In this document: positions 1 to 9,700 of the stretch, one piece after another | How the letters are laid out: every line of letters starts with the position of its first letter | Position numbering within the stretch: position 1 is the first letter of the stretch | Source: Macrosoma leucophasiata | Taxonomy: Eukaryota > Arthropoda > Insecta > Lepidoptera > Hedylidae | DNA: 64,000 nt | Reading direction: 5' to 3' | Assembly: GCA_036365455.1 (NCBI GenBank) | Contig: JAWQUS010000011.1 | Span: 7,274,001 to 7,338,000, forward strand | Position numbers and translations under genes: made by a program | Notes under the pieces: model-generated | Told to the model about the DNA's origin: nothing | Database searches by the model: none | Seen by the model: the letters and a program-made list of their open reading frames with translations, nothing else

Positions 1-165
1 CGGGCAGGGCTTCAGTAGCTCAATTGGAAGAGCGGCTGGACTAGATTCCCAGTAGGTCGCGAGTTCGAGCCTCGCCTGAAGTCAAATTTTTCTTTCCATT
101 TTTCTTTAAAAATAAAATATATTTCACAAGCATGTGTTAATGCGAAATAATATAAAACAATTAAG
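1..165 (+). repeat. tRNA-like SINE head with A/T-rich tail (copy 1)
   Basis: A tRNA-like fold runs from about 10 to 84. It has a 7-bp acceptor stem (GCTTCAG with CTGAAGT), a D arm (GCTC...GAGC) and a T arm (GCGAG-TTCGAGC-CTCGC). The anticodon arm is irregular, with either a 9-nt loop or an A-C mismatch, so a working tRNA is unlikely. A T-run follows, then an A/T-rich tail to about 165. An inverted copy with the same tail lies at 6282-6445. The left edge is cut by the window. Confidence 0.6.
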
Positions 166-1697
166 AAAATATTGTTACTTACGCGGTGTTGTACATTCAT
201 CGACTTGCAAGTCTTATACACTTTTAGAGCCCGTGTTTACGTCGGCTTAAACGTTTTCATACCTATGGTTATTTTCTTGAAAATAATTAATATCCAACAA
301 CTTACGTCACCGAGCCTAATTGAAAAAATATTATTAGAATTAATTATGTAACTAGAAGAAGAGTGTGCCAGGTTATGTTCGAGGAATTATACATTAAAAG
401 GGTAACACACCTTAAAAGGGGACACCATAATGGGTATTATGTATTCACAGTATTTTCATAAGTTCCGCATTATATTTCTCAGAATTAAGTGTTGTGTGTA
501 CATGTAATCCCATGTCACCGATGTTGCTTCAGTTTCAGCCAATTTTTGCTAACTCAAAGTTTTCGGGTTTTCTAATTTTATCTTGGGCGAAATGGCAAAG
601 AGCGTAGGAGTTAGGGTCACGTATAAAATGTTGTATGAAGTTGACACCCACGTCGGAAATTTTTCCTTGACTTTTTAATGTCAGTATTTATTTGATGATT
701 ACCTTTGAACTATGTAGTGTAGGTGTATATGTAACTTGAAAAAGTATCCACCGTACGCTGAAAATAAAGTCGTAAAATAAATGTTGTTGGGGTTGATTTA
801 GAGTATTTACTTTCAAAATTACCAAATTAAAAACCAAAGTTTGCACAGAATCGGAATCAGAAATTTATTTATTCCTTTACAGAGAGAGACAGGCACCTCT
901 TATGACACGTCAAAAACAAACAAAATAAATTGAAATGAATAACCAACATACACTTCACAATTTTGCAAGCTTATAAAAAATATATAGTTAAGAATATTAC
1001 TTAAGATAAAACTAAATATAATATACTAATGTTACTTACATTAGTGTATCATATGTAGTTTGTAAGTAAGTACATCAGTAGAATGTCTCATTTTCCCTTT
1101 TACAGACTGACTAACAAAGAGTAAAGAGAAACATTTAAGGATATTATCAACGACCGTAGGTATATGCCATACGCTAATAGCTAATTGAATGTGTAACAAA
1201 CCGATTGTTTCAAGGTTGAAGTATCTAATGGTCCAAAAGCTAGTGAACCCTTCGAGTATCGGAACGCCTGTAGGCCTAGAAATGTTTGTAGGGATAAGTC
1301 ATAATATGGTAAGTAAAAACAACATACACCACTACAAATATAAATAAGACGCAATAATTATGGTCGCAAAACTATAGCTGCCAGATCTAAAACATCGAAG
1401 TAACTGTTCTCATTAGAAATCCAGATGACGTGCGGGTTGATCCTTGCCAGGCTATGGTTTTTGTACTAAGCATGTTATGATGTTATTTCTTAGCTTTTCT
1501 CTAGCCTTACAGGGCCAACGTTACTCTGAGGGTTTAGTATCTCTTCTACTAAATAGCCGGTGGATAGCCGCATCATTGATCCACTCAATTTAGTGTGTAA
1601 TCAAACAGATTTACATAATAGCCCGCTTTGATAGACATTATCGCGCGGTAATTGACTGTCTTTGTTACGTCGATTCTCACTCTCATTTTTTATATGT
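166..1697. other. No recognisable gene or repeat
   Basis: AT-rich sequence with stop codons in all frames. I looked here for 5' exons of the ACE-like gene (a splice acceptor followed by the N-terminal ACE helices) and found none that I could support. Confidence 0.4.
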
Positions 1698-1973
1698 CGT
1701 AAAAGTGGCAAAAAAGCATGCAGTTCACATTGATGTTAAGTGATGACTGCAGCCTATAGAAACCCACACAATGACCAGAGGTCAAAATGCAGATGCGTTG
1801 CCACTCCTGAGGCCTAAGGTGTGTTATGCCTCTGTGCCGGAAATTACAGGGCCGTACATTACCACCTGACCGAAACACAATAGTGGTGAACACTACCATT
1901 TAGCGGCAAGTATATTAGGTAATGCGGTGGTGCCTACGCCCGCGAGCTCCTTCACTGGAGCTCTACCACCAGT
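1698..1973 (-). repeat. Hairpin-headed SINE, copy 1
   Basis: Near full-length copy read on the minus strand. The 5' hairpin (GGTGGTAGAGCTCC... paired with GGAGCTC...CACC) is at the right end. The tail resembling a CR1-type LINE 3' end (GTGGCAAACAAGCATGCAG type) is at the left. Confidence 0.8.
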
Positions 1974-2036
1974 AAGTCATTTCTTTGGGTACAGTAGTTG
2001 TATGACGATTACTTGCATCTAGGATTCAAAAGAAAT

Positions 2037-2155
2037 AAATACGCTTACACTCACACCCCTACACTAGGTATGAACAGTGGCACCGTTAACACACTACGAG
2101 TACTAGGTAGGTACAAAAAAATACCCAAAACAAATACAAATATTTGTCTACCATA
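2037..2155. repeat. Dispersed repeat shared with 30395-30515
   Basis: Begins TACGCTTACACTCACA and ends in an AAATATTTGT run. The same order of blocks recurs at about 30395-30515, inside the THAP-bearing element. No coding capacity is seen. Confidence 0.5.
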
Positions 2156-2167
2156 ATGAAAAATAAA

Positions 2168-2483
2168 TGCATCAGTAGCGTAGTGGTAGCAGGCCACTAC
2201 TATTACGCTGGAGGTCCTGGGTTCGATTCCCGGGTCGGGGGATATTAGAGATAACGGTTTAAAATCCTTTATCTCTGCTTCTATTGGGATTTTTCCATTT
2301 TCTGGAAGTTTCCCAGTACCCCGGAGTTTGGTAATGTGCCCGGAGATGGCAACAGGTTCGCCACCTGTTACATGGGCCAAAACGTAACCGGCGAGTCGTG
2401 GGTGTTTGCATGTATGATTGAATGCATGCATTTGCCTCTGCCTACCCCTTCGGGGATTACAGGCGTGAAGTTACGTTTACGTA
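2168..2483 (+). repeat. tRNA-derived SINE, copy 1 (near full length)
   Basis: The head has an A-box-like segment (GTAGCGTAGTGGTAGC) and a clear B box (GGTTCGATTCCCGGG at about 2220), as in tRNA genes. The body includes TTTCCCAGTACC, GGTAATGTGCCCGGAG and a 3' end GGGGATTACAGGCGTGAAG. This copy serves as the reference for the family in the window. Confidence 0.85.
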
Positions 2484-2915
2484 AATGCATTAATTCTTTA
2501 TTTTAATGAAAAAAATAAAACCCGAGACACCTCAAACCCTTGTACCTACATAGTAGCTGGTAGTATCAGCGTAAAATAATAATACCTACTGTAAGTATAG
2601 TAAATACGATAATGATGTCAGGCGTAAACGGCACAACGACAAAGTAAATAAATAGAAATACAATTCAATAAAGACTTTATTTTTCCAGCAATGGAGTCTA
2701 TCAAAGCGGATAATTAAGTAAATTTATTTGGTTACACACCTAATTGAGTAGACCAATCGAGCGGCCACGACCACGGCTAACAAATCGAACCAAAGACAGT
2801 TTGAACTGATGATAAAGACATTTATTTACGGACAGCTATTCTATACATTCTATATTCTACACATTTTATACAAATAAATAAAATTGGATTGTCTGTTTGT
2901 AATATAAAAATAACC
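2484..2915. other. No recognisable gene
   Basis: AT-rich sequence without a supportable reading frame or a repeat that I could match elsewhere in the window. Confidence 0.35.
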
Positions 2916-3090
2916 GCTTTTTACTGAATGCATATGTATGTATACACGGTACATATACCAAAACTTTTTTTTTTTTCAATTTTTGTCTGTCTCTCTGTCT
3001 GTTTGTTCCCGCTAATCTCGGGAACGGCTAGACCGATTTTGACGGGACCTTCACTGGCAGATAGCTTATGCAATAAGGAGTAACTTAGAC
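2916..3090. repeat. LINE-type 3' tail repeat with TCTG microsatellite
   Basis: Contains TTTTTGTCTGTCTCTCTGTC followed by the phrase GGGAACGGCTAGACCGATTT. The reverse complement of this block recurs around 42160-42310 and related pieces occur at 40610-40850 and 56630-57115. These look like 3' ends of a non-LTR retroelement. Confidence 0.5.
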
Positions 3091-3093
3091 TTT

Positions 3094-3719
3094 TAGGGTT
3101 CCGTACCTTAAAAGGAAAAAAGGAACCCCTATATGATCACTCTTGCGTCTGTCTGTCTGTCTGTCCGTCTGTCACAGCCAATTTGCTATGAAACTACTCG
3201 ACCGATTGAGTTGAAATTTGATGAATATGCGTGTGTAAATTGGTCACCCAAAGATGAACACGTCAAGTAAAATAATAAATTTTAAACAGGGGGGCCACTT
3301 TCGGGGGGTACATCAGAAAATTAAAAAAAACTATATCGTGTGACACATCAAATGAAAGAGGTTGTTGTCAGCATCTCAGATATATATTTTTTAAGATTTT
3401 TGCATAAACAAATTTGAAGTTATTTAAGAAAAACGACGAAAATTGACCATTCCGTCCCCCTCCCTATCACCGAAACTACTGAACTTAAAATTTTGAAAAA
3501 AATGTGGAAAATAGTTTTTTGCCTATAGATTACTGGAAAACCTATAAGAAGTTTGAGTATTCAAATTAAATCGAAAATTCTTAAAAATATAACCCTCCCT
3601 GCCGGTACCACCGTAACCGCTATGTCCCTGCATTTTAAATCGGCAATATTTTCGAAAATATTTATTTAAATTACGGAACCCTCACCACGCGAGTCGAACT
3701 CGCACTTGTCCGGTTTTTT
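3094..3719 (+). repeat. GGGTTCCGTA-type dispersed repeat, copy 1
   Basis: Starts AGGGTTCCGTACC, passes through a TCTG/GTCT microsatellite (3144-3172) and ends ACGGAACCCTCACCACGCG...CGCACTTGTCCGG. The same architecture is at 12768-13310 (+) and 52092-52720 (-), so this is a moderately repeated element of about 0.55-0.63 kb. No protein coding was found. The transposon class is not clear. Confidence 0.6.
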
Positions 3720-3727
3720 TATATTAG

Positions 3728-3772
3728 CTGCGCCCACGACTTCGTCCGGGTAGATACTGAACAATCATAAAT
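3728..3772. repeat. Half of the AGCTG...CAGCT 83-bp foldback element
   Basis: Carries GCTGCGCCCACGACTTCGTC then TACTGAACAATCAT, which is one arm and the middle of the foldback seen whole at 40521-40603 and 55724-55806. Confidence 0.55.
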
Positions 3773-4009
3773 TATCACGTGAACGAACTCGCGGGCACAG
3801 TTAGTATAATAACATAATTTAGTATTAGAATGTAATTTTGTCACGCTAGGTATCTTACAGTGTATACAGAGCGTAGGCCGCCAAATATTATTTCTATTCG
3901 TCTTTCTTTCCAAACATCGCGTGTTTCTATAATTCAAACGTGATCTTATAATCATTACTATGGTCTCTACATATAAAAGGCCCTAGATCCCTATGGCATT
4001 TTTTAGGAT

Positions 4010-4166
4010 GAACTTATGTAGGTGACACGACACGAAACAGCACTAGTCTACTTCACCGAGCAATCGGCGCGCGCATATGGCGCTCTAGCCTAAAACGGCG
4101 TACACACGACCCTAAAATCAGTGGCGATATCGGGACAGTAGTGGTGGGGATGATCGTCCCTAAATC
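4010..4166. repeat. 157-bp duplicated segment, copy A
   Basis: Matches 7810-7966 over its whole length with only a couple of differences. It includes CAATCGGCGCGCGCATATGG and GTGGTGGGGATGATCGTCCC. It is non-coding as far as I can see. Confidence 0.8.
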
Positions 4167-4179
4167 GTGAGCTCGCTGG

Positions 4180-4310
4180 AAGCGATACAATTCACGATTT
4201 GTTTATACACGGAAATGTAAATCGGTTGAGCAGTTTTTGCGTGATAGAGTAACAAACAAACAACAAACATACAAACTATCGCATTATAATATTAGTAGGA
4301 TATTCTGCTA
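4180..4310 (+). repeat. LINE-type 3' tail
   Basis: Contains the phrase AAATCGGTTGAGCAGTTTTT followed by an ACAAACAAACAAC run and ATATTAGTAGGAT. This wording is typical of the 3' tails of non-autonomous retroelements in insects. No reading frame. Confidence 0.4.
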
Positions 4311-4726
4311 GTCAAAACGCGGTGTTTTTAAGTAGATACCTACTTAAATAAAAGTTGACACGACAATGTGCTAAGGTAAGTGCTGTGGGGTACATTAGCG
4401 TGCTCCCTTTTACTTTTGAATAATTTATTACTAAGTCTAAAGTTGGAATAGTGCATGTTACAAAGTTCGTAGACTATGTAGACGCTATTCTTGACAGAAC
4501 CTGTGAGTGTATGAGACACGGAAGGCAAATCAGGCTTAAGGCTTATTGCTTGTGTGAAGGTAATGCCACAGTGTTAGTTGTCTTGCATAACGAATTTGCC
4601 TTTAAACAAAATCAACGAGATAAATAATGATAGAGCAGACACTAGGAACAAAAACCTATTGCGGGTTTTGTGTTGAATTGACAGATTTAGGGTCAATATG
4701 AAATCGTAAAGTTTACACGATCGGAT

Positions 4727-4832
4727 CACGGTAGTGCTGAACACTACCATTTAGTGATACGTATATTAGATACGATTAATACGGTGGTGCCATCGCCCGC
4801 GAGCTCTGACACTGAAGCTCTATTATCAATAG
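4727..4832 (-). repeat. Hairpin-headed SINE, copy 2 (partial)
   Basis: Only the hairpin half is present: GTAGTGCTGAACACTACCAT to GCCCGCGAGCTCTGACACTG. The LINE-like tail half is missing. Confidence 0.7.
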
Positions 4833-4935
4833 AAGTGTAGGCACATTTTTTTTTTTATTTTCGTATAAATCTTGCCATTATTACTATACGTTTTGTTTGA
4901 TTGGCGACATTTGCACGTCAAAAGTATAATTATAG

Positions 4936-5177
4936 TATAGGTCGCGCCAGGTAAAAAGAACGCTGGCGGTCAAGCTGCGCGTCATGTGTTTTTACTTCAT
5001 TTTATGTTATTCTATGTAATATAGTTTTCAATCTGCCTACCAATACACGAAACCGCAAGCGAAAGCTAGATCAAAAATAAACCAATAGGGCTAGCACTTT
5101 CGTGCGCGAGTGTACCGATGCGCGAACACATCCCTTCTACTTTCTTCCAGCGTTCTTTTTACGTGGCGCGACCTATA
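4936..5177. mobile_element. MITE-like element with 28-bp terminal inverted repeats
   Basis: Left end TATAGGTCGCGCCAGGTAAA and right end reading inward on the other strand TATAGGTCGCGCCACGTAAA. The arms (through GAACGCTGG) match over 28 bp with one mismatch. The ends are flanked by TA dinucleotides. The length of about 242 bp and absence of coding fit a miniature DNA transposon, possibly of the Tc1/mariner type if TA is the target duplication. Confidence 0.75.
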
Positions 5178-5673
5178 TCTTCTGTATTGACTAGGTAAAT
5201 ATACAAAACTGCTGTTAATCCATGCTGTAATTCTCTGTTATTTAGCATACGCGTTTGTTACAGATCGTAACAATCTATTGTAGATAGATGCATGTATAAA
5301 CCGAGATTTGCGATGGTTTGTGCCTAAGATACATTCCAATGCAGCTGTGTAAAAGTAAAAAATAATCTCCCGTCGCTTAATGTTTCAACCTCCATTAAGA
5401 TCTTTTGTAGGTTGAAAGATTTTCGAATTCTTACTGCCCAATATTTTTACTTCGTTTTCATTGAGGCCTAAGTAAGTAACCTTAGGTCTAAAGAGTTTGA
5501 AGACTTTTGATTTTTGCAGATAATATCGAAAGTATTCTTGCTTATACTTGTGATACTTGCTTGCTTGATTGACAATTTTACATTAAATAAAACCTAAACC
5601 AGCTACTACGGCCCACACTCCAGTCACTCATACCCGTTGCATGCTGGATGTAATATTTTACAACCTTAGGATA
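5178..5673. other. No recognisable gene
   Basis: AT-rich spacer with no supportable frame or matched repeat. Confidence 0.35.
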
Positions 5674-5675
5674 TT

Positions 5676-5833
5676 AAGCCTGGGTTGCACCAATATATTT
5701 GTTAAAGTTAGAGTTATTGTAACTTTTCACATCCTTATCTAACTTTAACAGATTTCTTTAAGTTAGAGAAGGATGTGTTACATGTTACAATAACTTTAAC
5801 GTTCTTATCTATATCTTGGTGCAACGCAGCCTA
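5676..5833. mobile_element. Foldback MITE, GTTGCACCA family, copy 1
   Basis: Terminal inverted repeats AAGCCTGGGTTGCACCAA and TTGGTGCAACGCAGCCTA. The interior also folds back: GTTAAAGTTAGAGTTATTGT and its complement meet around TTTAACAGATTTCTTTAA. A second, right-truncated copy is at 8919-9040 and an end fragment is at about 60460-60512. Confidence 0.75.
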
Positions 5834-6023
5834 AAATATACATTATAAACATTTTATAACAAACGAATGACCCTTGGAGGGATTGATTGATTATTGTTAA
5901 ACCAGAAATATTACTTAACAGTCTTGCCGGAGTCGGGTATTAACCCTAAAAGCATATGAAGAATAATTCTCTATTAAATTTTGGCATTAAGTCCGCCTTT
6001 ATGTACACCATCTTCGTGCATAA

Positions 6024-6058
6024 AAAGAGTAAATAAATAAATAAATAAAATAAATACA
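6024..6058. repeat. AAAT microsatellite
   Basis: About six units of AAAT/AAATA. Confidence 0.8.
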
Positions 6059-6264
6059 TTTTAACATTATCTTCGTACTAAACTTTTTACTTGAAAACAA
6101 AAAAATATATTAAATCTTTTAACCACATTTAACTTATATTTATAAATTAAAAAGTAAAAATATATTACCGCTCCACGGCCTTTCGTTATAATAATTATTC
6201 GTGAGAAAGCATTTTTTTTATGAAACTTGTTTTATAATATAACTACAATTATCAACATCTGTAA

Positions 6265-6679
6265 CATTCTAATTTGTTACAAATTGTTTTTTATATTATT
6301 TCGCATTAACACATGTTTGTGAAATATATTTTACTTAAAGAAAAATGGAAAGAAAAATTTGCTTCAGGCGAGACTCGAACTCGCGGCCTACTGGGAATCT
6401 AGTCCAGCCGCTCTTCCAATTGAGCTACTGAAGTCCTGCCCGATTTGTCAAATCTTTCCTTCACATTTATTGCATTGCTTTATGGTAGCAGCAGCGCCAT
6501 CTATTGCCAACTATGCTAGGTAGGCAACCGATATAATAGACTTTGCAGTTTATTGAATATCGTAAAGAAGTCGCTTTTACCCTTAATAATTGTTTTTTTA
6601 TTTATTATTTCGCATTAACACATGCTTGTGAAATATATTTTATTTAAAGAAAAATAATTAATCATTCTAATTTGTTACA
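6265..6679. repeat. tRNA-like insertion between 17-bp direct repeats at a splice acceptor
   Basis: The 17-mer CATTCTAATTTGTTACA occurs at 6265-6281 and again at 6663-6679, directly before the G of the acceptor AG of the first visible ACE exon. Between them lie a tRNA-like SINE copy (6361-6435, minus strand), its A/T-rich tail (6282-6352) and a second copy of that tail without the tRNA part (6588-6653). The direct repeats look like a target-site duplication that copied the polypyrimidine tract. A local segmental duplication is the alternative. Confidence 0.6.
6361..6435 (-). repeat. tRNA-like SINE head (copy 2)
   Basis: Same tRNA-like fold as at 10-84 but on the minus strand, with acceptor ACTTCAG/CTGAAGC (one A-C mismatch), D arm GCTC/GAGC and T arm GCGAG-TTCGAGT-CTCGC. 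The anticodon arm is irregular, so I class it as a SINE head or tRNA pseudogene. Confidence 0.6.
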
Positions 6680-6680
6680 G

Positions 6681-6765
6681 TTGGTGAAATTCGGAGATAC
6701 GGCGATGAACAAATTGAGATTTGCTTTCGACTACGATTGTGGCGATACCAACTGTACGTTGAGAG
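6681..6765 (+). CDS. ACE-like gene, first visible exon
   Basis: Acceptor TTTGTTACAG, donor GTGAGT. Encodes LVKFGDTAMNKLRFAFDYDC and on to CTLR, ending one base into a codon. The two Cys correspond to the first conserved disulphide of ACE. It is too short to show as an open frame; splice phase with the next exon (G + AA gives Glu) supports it. Confidence 0.8.
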
Positions 6766-9700
6766 GTGAGTTTGTAATACGATTATTCGATTTGAAATGC
6801 TTACTATAATTTACATAATTAATTCTGTATTTCAATTTATGAAGGTGGCAAATATGCTTGCAGGTCACATTGATGTTAAGTGATGACTGCAGCCTATGAA
6901 CATCTACACAAAAACTAGCGGTCAAAATGTAGATGCGTCTAACTGGAACACGATAGTGCTGAACACTAAAATTGGCGGCAGATAGATTAGGTAATGCGGT
7001 AGTGAAACGCCCTCGAGCTCCTACACTGCAACTCTACCACCAGTGACTAGTGAGTGAGAATGTGTATTAATAACTACACCTATGCTACTAACACACAGCT
7101 CAAACCAATAGATGTTTTAGCCCCCAAAACATGTAGTGGGTCGAAATTTTCACAACACGTTTGTGTTTTTGTTTTAAACGAAGAATTTTATAAATGAAAA
7201 TTAAGATAGATCTACTATCTCTAGTTAATCAATCTTATTATATCAGTTACGAAGAAGAAAAATCCATGTACTCACATAAAGTATAAATACAGCATTTACT
7301 TTTATATAATGATTTATAAAAACAAATTGTATCAGCGCCCATCTAATAACACAGAGGAAGTCCCTCTGGGGTCGGTTGCAATAAAGTAAATGAAATCACA
7401 TTTACGACTCGTACATCGTGCCAGCTATAAAAGTACTATGCGCATACACGTAGAAACGAATGGGCTAAGGAAAAAATTGTGCCACATTTCTTACATTACA
7501 TTGAGCTGATATATCTAATGCATAGACCAATTGAGTCACATGACTCGTAGAGTTCCGGTGCAGGAGAGCGTACGTCTCACCGCATTGGGCACTTAAACTT
7601 ACGTACATAATCGTAACGCACCAAATGGGAGTGTTTAGCACTACCGTGTTCTGTTTAGGTTGTAATAACAATCATAGAGGTTAAACAACGTAGGTCTCAC
7701 TAACGCATATCTCCTAACGCATAGCTCAAACCAATAAATGTCTTAACCCACAAAATGTATAGTGAGTTTAAACGTTTACCCACATTTCGATGTTTTTAAA
7801 CCAATTCAGAACTTATGTAGGTGACACGTCACGAAACAGCACTAGTCTACTTCACCGAGCAATCGGCGCGCGCATATGGCGCTCTAGCCTAAAACGGCCT
7901 ACACACGACCCTAAAATCAGTGGCGATATCGGGACAGTAGTGGTGGGGATGATCGTCCCTAAATAAATGTTTTAACCCACAAAATGTATAGTGGGTTTAA
8001 ACGTTTACCCACATTTCGATGTTTTTAATGCGTAGACCAATTCAGAGTGTAGAGTAGAGTTTCAGTGTAAATTGGAGGGTGTACTTAGCACCGCATTGCG
8101 TAGTGTACCTGCCACCAAAGTAGTTGTAAGCACTATCGTGTTCTGTTTAGATTGTAATGTTATTGACTTCGTAATATCTATCACAAAGATTAAACAACTT
8201 AAGCCTTACGGGTGGGAACGCGTCTATTTTTTTTGGCTTTACCTTACCTACATTAGTATATTATAAGCATTTAGTTTTATCTTAATGATATTCTCCGTTA
8301 TTTGTACTCTAATTTGTAATTTGACATGTATTATATGTATATCAATTGTTGTTCATTTTAATTTATTTTGTTTGTTTTTGACTTATCATGGCGCCGACTC
8401 AAAATTTTATTTTTTGCTTTTCCGTTTAATTTTGTTTCGGCGGTTTAATTTTTTGTTAAGAAGTTTTTTGTTAAATTATCTTTTTTTATTCCTAGAACTA
8501 CAAAACAGTATGGCAAGTCAACAAGACGAAGGTATTCTCTTGCGCATGAAAACATCATGGGAGAAAAATCTGCCCGATTTCGACGAATACCTCGAGCAAA
8601 TACTTCCGCTTCTCACTAATTCTTCGAAACAAAACAGTGAGTAACTTAAATTGCTGACCTTATTTTAATTACGCTTAATTTAAAACGAGCCTTCGAAATG
8701 GATCTACCATTTGAATACTGAATTATTTCGTCGAATTCAGGTTTGAGTGACTTTAATTGGTACAAATGTCAATATTGCTTGTAATGATCATTTCTCTATT
8801 GGAAATTGTAGTTAGGGAAATATTGTTTAGTTGCAAAACTTCAAATATTGGATTAAATTATTCGATGAGAAATACTACACTCATATCAATGTTTTTGGTT
8901 ATAATTGGCTGATATGCTTAGGCTTGGTTGCACCAAGATAATTGTATGAGTTAAAGTTATTGTAACATTTCACATCCTCCTCTAACTTTAACAGATTTAT
9001 TTAAGTTAGAGAAGGATGTGAAATGTTACAATAATAATCAAATTTGTTAATCATGGCAAACTGTGGCATTAATTTTCTCGTCCTAAATCCAATCATTAAT
9101 AGAAAGCTACCAAAATAAGCGAATGTACCTGAACAAAATAAAATATGAATGAAAATAGGCAAGTCTCTCTTCACTAAACTTTATGTGTATCTTTTTGTAT
9201 CTTTTCTTAGATTACAACACTGTGGACGAGTACTGGGAAGCCTTAGGAGAATACGAAGGGGCAATACTTAAAGCCCGTGAGATTTGGGATCACGTGAAAC
9301 CCTTATACGCGAAGTTACATAAATACGTTTCGCTGAGGCTAAAAGGAAGAGACGCCGTAGGGAAGCCTTTGCCCGGTCATTTACTAAGTAAGTTGATTAA
9401 ATTAATAAGGAAGACGAAACAAATATTTTACTGGGTAATTTAATGAGAGATTGTGTATTAACTGAGTCGCGAAATTTTAACGAGTTAGAAAAATATGATT
9501 AAGGAATCACGCACAAAGTGGTTTTCTAGTGCCGCATTTTGTGCAGGTATTTTGACTGATTCGTTAATTAGTTGAGATTATTGATGGTAGAGCTCCAGTG
9601 ACGGAGCTCGCGGGCGTAGGCACCACCGCATTACCGATACTTGTCGCTAAATGGTAGTGTTCTGGTCAGATGGTAATGTACGGCCCTGTAATTACCGGCA

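Noticed and set aside
1..84. Functional tRNA gene
   Set aside because: The anticodon arm cannot form a standard 5-bp stem with a 7-nt loop, and the same irregular form recurs with a shared tail, so a SINE head is the better reading.
1698..1973. Hairpin family as a non-autonomous Helitron
   Set aside because: The hairpin sits at the end opposite the A-run, the ends lack TC and CTRR, and several copies have A-tails as retroposons do.
8285..8509. Open frame upstream of the second ACE exon as an N-terminus with many hydrophobic residues
   Set aside because: A pyrimidine tract and AG at 8494-8495 fit a splice acceptor, the following exon joins the exon at 6681-6765 in phase, and the hydrophobic stretch is just the T-rich intron translated.
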